DNA of 33,564 nucleotides from Campylobacteraceae bacterium (GTDB lineage Bacteria; Campylobacterota; Campylobacteria; Campylobacterales; Campylobacteraceae): the NCBI GenBank assembly GCA_031263195.1, contig JAISGD010000032.1:1-33564 (forward strand), written 5' to 3'. The notes under the pieces are model-generated. The model did not search any database, had not been told where the DNA came from, and saw nothing but the letters and a program-made list of their open reading frames with translations. A program made the position numbers and the translations under genes. Positions 27,656-33,564 of the stretch are shown here, piece after piece. Each line of letters opens with the position of its first letter. Position 1 is the first letter of the stretch.

Positions 27656-27685
27656 TATAAAAATTCAACTTCACTAAGTAGTGAA
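27656..27685 (+). promoter_or_regulatory. Candidate -10 box and palindromic operator of the Sel1 lipoprotein gene
   Basis: TATAAA at 27656-27661 is followed by a perfect 7-bp inverted repeat with a 2-base spacer (TTCACTA-AG-TAGTGAA, 27670-27685), ending three bases before the ribosome-binding site. It could be a repressor site or an mRNA hairpin affecting translation. Confidence 0.45.
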
Positions 27686-27699
27686 AAAGAAGGAAAAAA

Positions 27700-28275
27700 A
27701 TGAAAAAGGTTTTAGTTTTATTGGCGACAGTTCTGCTTTTTATCGGATGCGAGGATACGGATTTTGAGCAAGGCAAAAAGGCTTACGAGAAGAAAGATTA
27801 TATAACCGCGAAACCTCTCTTTGAAAAATCTTGCGACAGCGGTAACGCGGAAGCTTGTGAAAATCTTGGGAAATTATACTATTGGGGCAAAACCACAGGC
27901 AAGGAGTATGATACGTCAAAATCCTTTTCTGAAAGAGCCGAAGAATCAAAACCTTTTTTTGAAAAAGCGTGCGATAAGAAAAATGGCAAAGCGTGCGATT
28001 ATTTGGGGACTATCTATAGCAAAAATTATCAGGGTAGCGGCGGAGATTATTTTAAAGGCAATGAATATGAAGAAAAATCTTGCAAATATGGGCATGCACT
28101 TGGTTGCGTTAGTCTTGGACACAGTTATTATCTTGGGCTTGGCGTAAGACAAAACCTCGCAACAGCGGTAGAATTTTACGGTAAAGGATGCGATTTGGGA
28201 GCGCAGGAAGGTTGTAAATATTATAAAGAGACAAGCGCAAAACTATTTTTTAGAGAAACGATAGAAAATAAATAA
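27700..28275 (+). CDS. Cys-rich Sel1-repeat lipoprotein
   Basis: A 191-residue protein with a lipoprotein-type signal ending LLFIGC (lipid Cys at 17), then Sel1/TPR-like repeats. Conserved pairs such as KSCDSGNAEACENLGKLYYWG, KACDKKNGKACDYLGTIY (two motif blocks) and GKGCDLGAQEGCKYY place Cys residues at the seven-residue spacing seen in the Helicobacter cysteine-rich (Hcp) family, where they form disulfides. Probably periplasmic, membrane-anchored and a protein-interaction scaffold; the partner is unknown. AAGGA precedes the ATG at normal distance. The remnant at 17599-17800 is a decayed relative. It stands at the edge of the accessory Rhs region. Confidence 0.88.
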   Translation: MKKVLVLLATVLLFIGCEDTDFEQGKKAYEKKDYITAKPLFEKSCDSGNAEACENLGKLYYWGKTTGKEYDTSKSFSERAEESKPFFEKACDKKNGKACDYLGTIYSKNYQGSGGDYFKGNEYEEKSCKYGHALGCVSLGHSYYLGLGVRQNLATAVEFYGKGCDLGAQEGCKYYKETSAKLFFRETIENK

Positions 28276-28519
28276 AATTACCTAAAGCAGCAAACTCTCT
28301 AATTTTTTAGCGAGCGCATTCTCAATAAGTGTTGTCAGTTTTTCAGACAGGTTATCTTATCATCTATCAATAAAAACGATCTTTTTATGCTGAATTGATA
28401 CACTGTGAGATATGCGTATACGTTCGCATTAATCCACGTTTTCCTCATCACATTTTAATAGGTTCAAGGTTGGTATATTGGCAGGAGATGGGGAAATCAT
28501 TATGGATTATTTTATTAGT
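28276..28519. other. Intergenic region, no gene seen
   Basis: About 245 bases between the convergent Sel1 lipoprotein and the 114-residue protein. Neither strand gives a coherent conserved peptide. A longer plus-strand reading that starts here is the shadow of the minus-strand gene. Confidence 0.5.
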
Positions 28520-28864
28520 TTATTTTATCTCTTTTAAAAAGTCGTTATATTTATCTTTTTGCCTATCACTGCAATATTTTTCTAAAAATATACGTAGAGC
28601 TTTTTTTATTTTTGGATTTATATCTTTATGTTTTCTATATACATTGACTGCTGCATTGTGGTCTTTTTCTATAAAATAATAAAAATTTGTCAATTTTCTA
28701 ATTGCTGTCAGATTGTTATTTTCAGCTATTATATGTAACTCCTCAATCTCTTTTTGGGACAGTTTGAAATGATAATCTGAGATATAGTTCAGAGAGATTA
28801 AAACTATAAAATACGCTATACCGATAACAAAAAGTATTAAATAAGCTTTTTGTATTTTAATCAT
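28520..28864 (-). CDS. Membrane-anchored Sel1/TPR-like small protein, possible immunity protein
   Basis: A 114-residue protein with one N-terminal membrane helix (about 5-27), then a soluble helical domain: KLSQKEIEELHIIAENNNLTAIRKLTN, a Sel1-like half-repeat followed by YYFIEKDHNAAVNVYRKH. The same opening pattern (KLS-x2-E ... TA-x2-KL-x-N-x-Y) is in the protein at 32107-33063, which follows a Rhs tip. By position and form it may be an orphan immunity protein of the Rhs region. The ATG at 28864 overlaps the previous gene by eight bases; a longer start at 28894 is less likely. Confidence 0.65.
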   Translation of the reverse strand: MIKIQKAYLILFVIGIAYFIVLISLNYISDYHFKLSQKEIEELHIIAENNNLTAIRKLTNFYYFIEKDHNAAVNVYRKHKDINPKIKKALRIFLEKYCSDRQKDKYNDFLKEIK

Positions 28865-29048
28865 ACAAATAAAATTCACAAAGTCTTTCCTCATGATTCC
28901 AACCCCCTAAGTAATCAACACAAGGTTTAAGTTTCCAAAAATCCACTTCGGCAGTAATATAATACAAGAATATAAGTGTTGATACCAAAAAAAAGATAAT
29001 TATGCATAACTTAAGAATAAGTTCTATAAATTTAGCAAGAATAAACAA
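28857..29048 (-). CDS. 63-residue membrane protein with paired-Cys motif
   Basis: Starts at TTG with GGAGG six bases upstream. A long N-terminal hydrophobic helix (about 8-32) is followed by a short tail, probably periplasmic, with C-V-D-x2-G-G-W-N-x-E-x3-C-E-F. Small proteins with this type of Cys/GGxWN motif occur near polymorphic-toxin loci, by memory; the function is unknown. It overlaps the 114-residue gene by eight bases, so the two are likely expressed together. Confidence 0.6.
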   Translation of the reverse strand: MFILAKFIELILKLCIIIFFLVSTLIFLYYITAEVDFWKLKPCVDYLGGWNHEERLCEFYLYD

Positions 29049-29186
29049 TATTTTCCTCCATTTTATAATAAAAACTCCTGTCCGCTTTTTTCACATTTAA
29101 ATGACAACATATTACTCTCCTGTAAAACATATTAGAATAAAAATTGAATTTGCATCATTTATTTTTGAAATTATTACGCACATAAC
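29049..29186 (-). other. Short gap holding a possible 15-codon leader ORF
   Basis: A tiny ORF (29110-29063; MLSFKCEKSGQEFLL, then TAA) has a good AGGAG and lies just upstream of the 63-residue gene. It may be a leader or the tail of a decayed gene. Nothing else is seen. Confidence 0.25.
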
Positions 29187-29762
29187 TTACTCTTTTAGCC
29201 TCACGCCTTCAAAGAATTTGTTGTATTGGGATTGAAAGTTATTGAAAATATCAACATCATACGAATAATAAAAAGTGTAAAAATCCTCACCTTTATATAC
29301 AATATGTTTATCTACAAGGTCGCTTCTTGACTTTGTTACACAACTATACACTTCAGCTTCCCAATTATTTATTTTTTGAGTCGTTTTTTCTAAAGATTCA
29401 TCGCAATATATTTTTAAAGCTTCCAAAGTATCATCGGTAAAGTTGTCCAATACCATTATAGGTAAAACAGTGTAGTCTTTATTGCCGAAAAAGTGAGAAA
29501 AGAAAGAACTGTTGAATAATGAATTTTTACTTAAATCAACAGGAATTCCGATAAAAAACAGTTGCCCGCTACTATTATTATCTTTATATTTACCAATCCA
29601 ATGAAATTTAGGCACATCAATGATAAAGTTTTTTGTCTCAAATTTAGTTTGTTGAAAAATATTTTGCTGAAACCAAACGATATTTTTAGAGTAAAATATA
29701 TTCAATATAATATATACTAGAAATATAATACCAATAATTGTACTTATAGTTTTTTTATTCAC
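29187..29762 (-). CDS. Membrane-anchored protein of the Rhs region, possible immunity protein
   Basis: A 191-residue protein with one N-terminal hydrophobic helix (about 7-24) and a soluble domain, probably outside the membrane, with two Cys (about 119 and 142). No known family recognised. It starts at GTG, overlapping the previous stop by four bases (GTGA), with AAAGGA provided by the last codons of that gene. The coupling suggests that the two act together, for example as immunity proteins. Confidence 0.65.
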   Translation of the reverse strand: MNKKTISTIIGIIFLVYIILNIFYSKNIVWFQQNIFQQTKFETKNFIIDVPKFHWIGKYKDNNSSGQLFFIGIPVDLSKNSLFNSSFFSHFFGNKDYTVLPIMVLDNFTDDTLEALKIYCDESLEKTTQKINNWEAEVYSCVTKSRSDLVDKHIVYKGEDFYTFYYSYDVDIFNNFQSQYNKFFEGVRLKE

Positions 29763-30166
29763 AATGTTCCTTTACTGCTAAATAAATCAATATGTTTTGA
29801 TTTGTCTACTTTTAAACTAAAAACTACAGGGTCGCTACAAAAATATATTTTATATTGTTTGCCTCCGCATTTTAATCTTGTAGAAAACTCAAAATCATCC
29901 GCAAAATAAAGAGAGTGCGAGAAATATTCTAAATTTGATATCAAAGATTGAATACTTATCCATATATTGTCATTGCTATGATTAATAAAATGTCCAGGTA
30001 TCATAATTTCAGTATTTTTGCCCATCAAAACATCAATACAATTTAGAAATTTGTGCAAAGCAATACTAAACGCCTTTTCATGTTTTTCCTCATCTAACTT
30101 ACTTAATTCGTCAAAAACCAAAACATAGTTATCTGGTATTACAATATTATCTATTTCCAACGCCAT
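29759..30166 (-). CDS. 135-residue protein of the Rhs region, candidate immunity protein
   Basis: A cytoplasmic-looking acidic protein without signal or membrane helix. It starts MALEIDNIVIPDNYVLVFDE at an ATG that overlaps the broken orphan tip upstream by 16 bases, the layout of a toxin-immunity pair. Its last residues, [14 protein letters not shown], are nearly the same as the end of the Rhs tip at 30951 ([13 protein letters not shown]), backed by an exact 25-base DNA repeat (29779-29803 and 30968-30992). This suggests recombination between cassette 3' ends. Function inferred from context only. Confidence 0.65.
   Translation of the reverse strand: MALEIDNIVIPDNYVLVFDELSKLDEEKHEKAFSIALHKFLNCIDVLMGKNTEIMIPGHFINHSNDNIWISIQSLISNLEYFSHSLYFADDFEFSTRLKCGGKQYKIYFCSDPVVFSLKVDKSKHIDLFSSKGTL
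29779..29803. repeat. 25-bp direct repeat, copy 1 (cassette 3' end)
   Basis: Identical to 30968-30992. In both places it encodes the end of a protein (SKHIDLF) on the minus strand. Confidence 0.85.
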
Positions 30167-30306
30167 GGCATACCTTTATTAAACCAATCACTCCAAGTAA
30201 AGCCTCCAGGATTTTTAGGACCAAAATGCCATTTTGGATGATTGCTATTAGAATAGTCCTAATGATTTCTATAAAACTCTAGTAAATTTTGCATGTAGTT
30301 TTTCAC
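30151..30306 (-). pseudogene. Broken orphan Rhs C-terminal tip
   Basis: The minus strand from 30306 reads (GTG)KNYMQNLLEFYRNH, a TAG stop at 30261-30259, then in the same frame DYSNSNHPKWHFGPKNPGG and FTWSDWFNKGMPWRWK before TAG. The second part looks like the conserved end of a secreted toxin tip. It has no start of its own and overlaps the next gene (ATG at 30166). The GTG shares one base with the stop of the 77-residue ORF. It is read here as a displaced Rhs tip inactivated by truncation and a nonsense codon. Confidence 0.55.
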
Positions 30307-30539
30307 TATATATGCTCATTGCATAATTCAAAAGTTACTATATTAAGAGCTTCAATTTTGAGATTTACCAATCTTCCTTTGTTGTCTTTAACGGTAACGT
30401 CTTTATCTTTACTGTTAAACCACTCTAAGTCATATTCCATTTCATTTCCACTATTAAAAGTATATATTTCACCATCCTCATGAAATATAACGGTGATTGG
30501 AAAAATTGGTTTACCAATAGTATTATTTTTTATTGCCAT
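30306..30539 (-). CDS. 77-residue protein, possible immunity protein
   Basis: A small soluble, beta-rich-looking protein (FPITVIFHEDGEIYTF ... DNKGRLVNLKIEAL) with a single Cys and no membrane segment. It lies between the 120-residue candidate immunity gene and the broken orphan tip, on the same strand. The ribosome-binding site is weak. No family recognised; role inferred from neighbours. Confidence 0.55.
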   Translation of the reverse strand: MAIKNNTIGKPIFPITVIFHEDGEIYTFNSGNEMEYDLEWFNSKDKDVTVKDNKGRLVNLKIEALNIVTFELCNEHI

Positions 30540-30591
30540 AATCTATTTTCTTCCCAAATATTGTATATATTTGAAAAATAATCTATTTATT

Positions 30592-30954
30592 TTATAATTT
30601 ACTTCCTTTAAAAATATTTATTCTTGAAGTCATTTTTTGAACTGGTTTAATTCCTCTTATTACAGATAAAATTGCTTCAGCAAAAGAAGAGATTAATTCA
30701 TTTGCATTATCAAAAGCATACTTTTCAAAATAATATGAAATCTCACTACAAGAAAACATACATTCATCTACATATATCCAAGCATTTACACAAACATTAT
30801 CTTTGCTTGAAATTTCCACAACAAGGTATGTTTCCGAAATACCATCTGTATAAAAATTCTTTATATCTAAATCATTTTTTAAAGCAACGCTATTTAATGT
30901 ATCAAAACACTGTTTTTGAAAGCTGGATAGATTTGATAATTCTACAAGTTTCAT
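30592..30954 (-). CDS. 120-residue candidate immunity protein of the left Rhs tip
   Basis: Starts at an ATG overlapping the stop of the Rhs tip by four bases (ATGA). Its ribosome-binding site GGGAGG is formed by the last codons of the tip (Lys-Gly-Gly), the standard gene order and coupling for toxin then immunity. The protein is soluble, acidic, mixed alpha/beta ([20 protein letters not shown] ... [13 protein letters not shown]). It ends in INIFKGSKL, similar to the tail of the Rhs tip itself. Partial truncation or fusion at the end is possible. Confidence 0.65.
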   Translation of the reverse strand: MKLVELSNLSSFQKQCFDTLNSVALKNDLDIKNFYTDGISETYLVVEISSKDNVCVNAWIYVDECMFSCSEISYYFEKYAFDNANELISSFAEAILSVIRGIKPVQKMTSRINIFKGSKL

Positions 30955-30967
30955 AATCGTCCTCCCT

Positions 30968-30992
30968 TAAATAAATCAATATGTTTTGATTT
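30968..30992. repeat. 25-bp direct repeat, copy 2 (cassette 3' end)
   Basis: Identical to 29779-29803, about 1.2 kb away. It encodes the SKHIDLF end of the Rhs tip. Confidence 0.85.
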
Positions 30993-31361
30993 TGTATTTA
31001 CTAGATTTCCAGAAATTCTAAATACATTATATCCATTATGCTTACCCCAACCAATTCTTAAATATCTATTGCTATTTGTCCAACCTCCAGGCGCAAATGC
31101 TTTTCCAGCCACTCTTGCTGCTCCAGCGCCTCCAACAGCCACTTGAGCCGCAGTTCCAGCATAGCCACCATTTTTATAAGCATCCGAACATTTATTTACA
31201 ACATCATTTGTACCCATTTGGTCTCGTATCCAATCTGTTGCGCCAAATGATACAGTATCCCCAAACCCAGCAACACCATCTACAAGCCATTGAGGAAAGT
31301 CAGGTATATAATCAGTCCACTCTAAACCTTCAGGATCCACCAAATTAACAGGGTCATTAAC

Positions 31362-31424
31362 CACATACCCATAAAGATTTGAACTTCCTCCTCCAAAGTC
31401 AATAGGATCTTTGCTTGTCCATCT
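31362..31424. repeat. Rhs core direct repeat, left copy
   Basis: 63 bases matching 33482-33544 with one mismatch (the first 48 are identical), encoding [21 protein letters not shown]. The two Rhs tips share this core and diverge on its toxin side, as expected for a recombination point for tip exchange. Confidence 0.9.
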
Positions 31425-31514
31425 GCCTGTATGACTATCGTATTCTCTGTATACGAATTTGATTAACTTAGTATCCTGATCGTATAATCCTCCCGCGAAG
31501 CCAAACGGAATATC

Positions 31515-31805
31515 AAGATTTTGATTTGCCGATATAGAGTTTGTATTTGTATTTTGATTTGCCGCAACATTTCTTTGAACAATATTGCTATTCGTATCTT
31601 GATTTGAGTTTGTGCCATAACTCGCACTTTGTGCGTTTGCATTGCCTGATACAGTATTTACGTTCGTATTATAATTTCCATTGTAAGAATTTATGTTTGC
31701 ATTGTAATTGCTTGTTACAGTATTCTGATTGCCATTCACAATATTCCCATTACCATCATACTTTGTCTTTTGAATAATACCCCCATTCCCATCATAATAC
31801 ACCTC
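31515..31805 (-). other. Asn-rich low-complexity insertion in the Rhs core
   Basis: About 97 codons between [10 protein letters not shown] and [12 protein letters not shown], which are normally about 10-15 residues apart. It starts with YYDGNGG / KYDGNGN half-repeats and continues as Asn/Thr/Ser/Gly/Gln-rich sequence (for example [18 protein letters not shown]) with no internal stop. Confidence 0.75.
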
Positions 31806-32106
31806 TTCCAATATATTCCCGAAACTGTCGTAATCTATGGATTTTAGTATTTGATTGTTTTGGTTAGTGATGGCTTTTAAGCTTCCTTGATGATTGTAAC
31901 TTAGATAGTATACGTTACTATCTTTATCCGTATATGATATTGGGGTTCTTTCGTCTACATACGTAAATCTATACTTTATGTTATTGTCTTTATCATATAT
32001 GGCTAAAAGCGTTATTTGGTCTAACCAAAGATACTTCTCTTCTATTTGGTTGTTTATTAGTTTTACCGTTCTTTGATTATTTGCGTTATACATGTAAGAT
32101 ATTTTA

Positions 32107-33063
32107 TCACTGTTTGGTAAGATTACCTCTATAGTATTGCTGTTGATTTTTAAGATACTCGTCAATCAAATCCCCGATATCTTTATTATTAATTTCTACT
32201 ATCCAAAACAAATAAGGAGGGTTGTCGTAAAGATTATGTAACAATGTAAATTGGTTGTTTCCAATTACTACTTCAATTATCTCGTAGTCCATTGTTTTTT
32301 TGTCTTTGTCTAATTTTTGCTGAATACTTAAAACCTTATAATCAGCTCCTATGGTTTTATAATGTTCTCTAAGCCACTTGAGATGTTTAGATGGCTGTAA
32401 ATAACAATCATTGACAGATATTTTTTGACATTCTTTTGAGTTTAACTCTAAATCTTTTGATTTGCATTCTCTATAATTAAAATCCATTTCAGGTTCTCCG
32501 CCACAGTTTCCACCTCCTCCTACAAATTTTGAGTATTCATATGCAGTTGGCTCGCTATTTCTTGTCAGTAATTCCATAAAATCATTTATGTTGCTAACTT
32601 TTTGACTATAATGTTTGTATATATCTGAACTATTGCAGAAGTCGTCAAGAGAGCAAAATTGTATGAACAATTGCATTCTAGTGGTATTACTATCTAAAAA
32701 ATTATACAATTCTTTTTTTTCATCTAAAACCCACTGATATTTTTTCAATTTTTCTTTAGCTGTCTCATTCGTAGTTTCTATATATTCTGATAGTTGTTTG
32801 TATTCATCATCTAAAAGAGAATATCTTGTTTCATATACTTTATACTGATAAAATGCATACATTCCTGCTTTACTGCCTATATAATGGTTTCCTAATTTCA
32901 TCATAGCTGTATCATTTCCTTGATTTGCTTGCTCTATCATCTCTTTGTATTCTACTTTTGATAGTTTATAGTTTCCTCTGCAACAAAAAAATGGAAAAGT
33001 GAGTAAAAGAAAAAATATTGCAAGAAATAATATAAAAACTAAATAAAATATTTTTAATTTCAT
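32107..33063 (-). CDS. Membrane-anchored Sel1-like candidate immunity protein of the right Rhs tip
   Basis: A 318-residue protein with one strong N-terminal membrane helix (about 3-27). A Sel1-like segment ([20 protein letters not shown]) follows, then a helical region, a Cys-containing stretch (about 187-223) and a mixed C-terminal part ending [19 protein letters not shown]. The ATG at 33063 overlaps the TGA of the frame-corrected Rhs toxin by four bases, hence the immunity assignment. An upstream GTG (33084) is possible but its ribosome site is too close. The final 17 or so codons are an alternative frame of the Rhs DNA of the next cassette, so the original end may have been replaced. Confidence 0.7.
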   Translation of the reverse strand: MKLKIFYLVFILFLAIFFLLLTFPFFCCRGNYKLSKVEYKEMIEQANQGNDTAMMKLGNHYIGSKAGMYAFYQYKVYETRYSLLDDEYKQLSEYIETTNETAKEKLKKYQWVLDEKKELYNFLDSNTTRMQLFIQFCSLDDFCNSSDIYKHYSQKVSNINDFMELLTRNSEPTAYEYSKFVGGGGNCGGEPEMDFNYRECKSKDLELNSKECQKISVNDCYLQPSKHLKWLREHYKTIGADYKVLSIQQKLDKDKKTMDYEIIEVVIGNNQFTLLHNLYDNPPYLFWIVEINNKDIGDLIDEYLKNQQQYYRGNLTKQ

Positions 33064-33564
33064 TTCGGATGAGCCACTCTCCACCCTCCTTTATTAATAC
33101 CATTAAAGGGTGCTATTGATGGAAATCCACCTGGAGAACTAAAAAATGGATTGATAAAACCTGTATTGTATACTACGGGAAGTCCTGATTGATTTGCAAG
33201 ATATTGCGCACTGCTAATAGAGTTACCACTATTTTCCTTTCCTTGTTCACAAGCTATTAATACAACACTTTTTTACCTGAATTCTTTGCTCTTTCAGCAG
33301 CTTTTCCTAAATCTCCTCCAGTTAGCATTCCATCTCTTCCATGTCCAGCTATACTATAATAATCATCAAAATTATATCCATTGGATGCATGATGTAGAGC
33401 ATAATCATAAGGTCCTGATGTTGGTATCCAATTCTCATCCACAAGTCCCGTCGGGTCAACATAATTCACCGGATCACCCAACACATACCCATAAAGATTT
33501 GAACTTCCTCCTCCAAAGTCAATAGGATCCTTGCTTGTCCATCTTCCTGTATTGCTATCATATT
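33060..33564 (-). pseudogene. Rhs tip with frameshifted caspase-like (His/Cys) peptidase toxin domain; 5' end outside window
   Basis: The minus strand enters the window inside an Rhs core ([19 protein letters not shown] ... DPTGL). It continues as a toxin region with YYSIAGHGRDGMLTGGDLG, then stops at TAA 33257 after NSGKKVLY. One base back at the A6 run (33269-33274) the other frame continues VVLIACEQGKENSGNSISSA, QYLANQSGLPVVYNTGF ... WRVAHPK and ends in TGA 33062-33060, overlapping the immunity ATG. A hydrophobic block plus His-Gly, followed by a hydrophobic block ending in Cys, is the clan CD cysteine-peptidase signature (caspase, CHAT, C80). In the frame as given, the catalytic Cys is lost. 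It may be a homopolymer error, phase-variable OFF state, or -1 slippage. Confidence 0.75.
33482..33544. repeat. Rhs core direct repeat, right copy
   Basis: Matches 31362-31424 with one mismatch over 63 bases, and similarity continues with more mismatches to the window end. Confidence 0.9.

Larger units (their letters stand above)
30951..32165 (-). pseudogene. Displaced Rhs tip with C-terminal toxin domain (no N-terminal Rhs body)
   Basis: The 404-codon reading carries only the last Rhs repeats ([34 protein letters not shown]). The Rhs-associated core follows: [10 protein letters not shown] at 220-229, [19 protein letters not shown] and DPEGL near 281. A linker ([19 protein letters not shown], about 300-318) and a toxin module of about 50 residues ([18 protein letters not shown] ... 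FRISGNL ... KHIDLF) come last. Full Rhs proteins exceed 1000 residues. Here the frame is closed by TGA directly before a TTG at 32165, and the 3' end of the preceding gene overlaps it. It is thus a silent cassette that could be exchanged onto a full rhs gene through the shared core. Residues 121-217 are an Asn-rich insertion. The toxin activity is not recognised. Confidence 0.75.

Noticed and set aside
28395-28679. Plus-strand 94-codon ORF with hydrophobic segments
   Set aside because: Mostly antisense to the membrane protein at 28520-28864, whose overlap with its neighbour gene makes the minus strand the coding one.
31541-31777. Plus-strand Tyr/His/Cys-rich ORF opposite the Asn-rich Rhs insertion
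   Set aside because: It is the complement of the low-complexity AAC/AAT-type codons; no ribosome site and no domain.

Overview
The window looks like a chromosomal segment of a low-GC Campylobacterota bacterium (Campylobacter / Sulfurospirillum-like). The evidence is gene content and order. A block mutS2 - small membrane protein - murC, followed by a nitrilase-like gene, xseB, guaB, gatA, a tiny membrane ORF and ileS, matches what I remember of Campylobacter jejuni. So does a block of fused ccsBA, livF-G-M-H, livJ and a periplasmic cytochrome c. No database was searched; assignments come from motifs and memory.

Layout. 1-5750 (minus strand): DJ-1/PfpI protein, MutS2, a small membrane protein, MurC and a PLP aminotransferase, partly coupled by 1-base stop/start overlaps. 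5960-7180 (plus): an exported five-heme cytochrome c. 7180-15270 (minus): nitrilase-fold protein without its catalytic Cys, XseB, MetX, GuaB, GatA, a 38-residue membrane protein and IleS. 15386-16876 (minus): a small membrane protein and an outer-membrane porin. 17068-17593 (plus): four tRNA genes (Lys, Glu, Val, Asp) behind a consensus promoter, followed by the unannotated remains of a Sel1-repeat gene on the minus strand. 17896-26343 (minus): cytochrome c synthase CcsBA, a branched-chain amino-acid type ABC transporter (LivFGMHJ) with a strong hairpin terminator between livJ and livH, and a monoheme cytochrome c. 26446-27285 (minus): aldo/keto reductase. 27700-28275 (plus): Cys-rich Sel1-repeat lipoprotein.

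From about 28500 to the right edge the DNA is more AT-rich and consists of accessory, minus-strand Rhs polymorphic-toxin cassettes. There are two displaced Rhs tips that share a nearly identical core, each followed by a candidate immunity gene in 4-base stop/start overlap. There is also a broken orphan tip and a string of small immunity-like ORFs, several membrane-anchored. The right-hand tip runs off the window and is interrupted by a frameshift at a six-A run. Read through the shift, it encodes a His/Cys (clan CD, caspase-like) peptidase-type toxin domain. The left-hand tip carries an unusual Asn-rich insertion inside its Rhs core. This cassette array is the most novel part of the window.

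How the genes connect: CcsBA would attach heme to the five-heme and monoheme cytochromes encoded nearby. MetX feeds methionine synthesis, GuaB makes XMP, GatA and IleS serve translation with the tRNA cluster, and MurC plus the DapC-like aminotransferase serve peptidoglycan and lysine precursors. The right-hand accessory region is a competition or variation module unrelated to these housekeeping roles.
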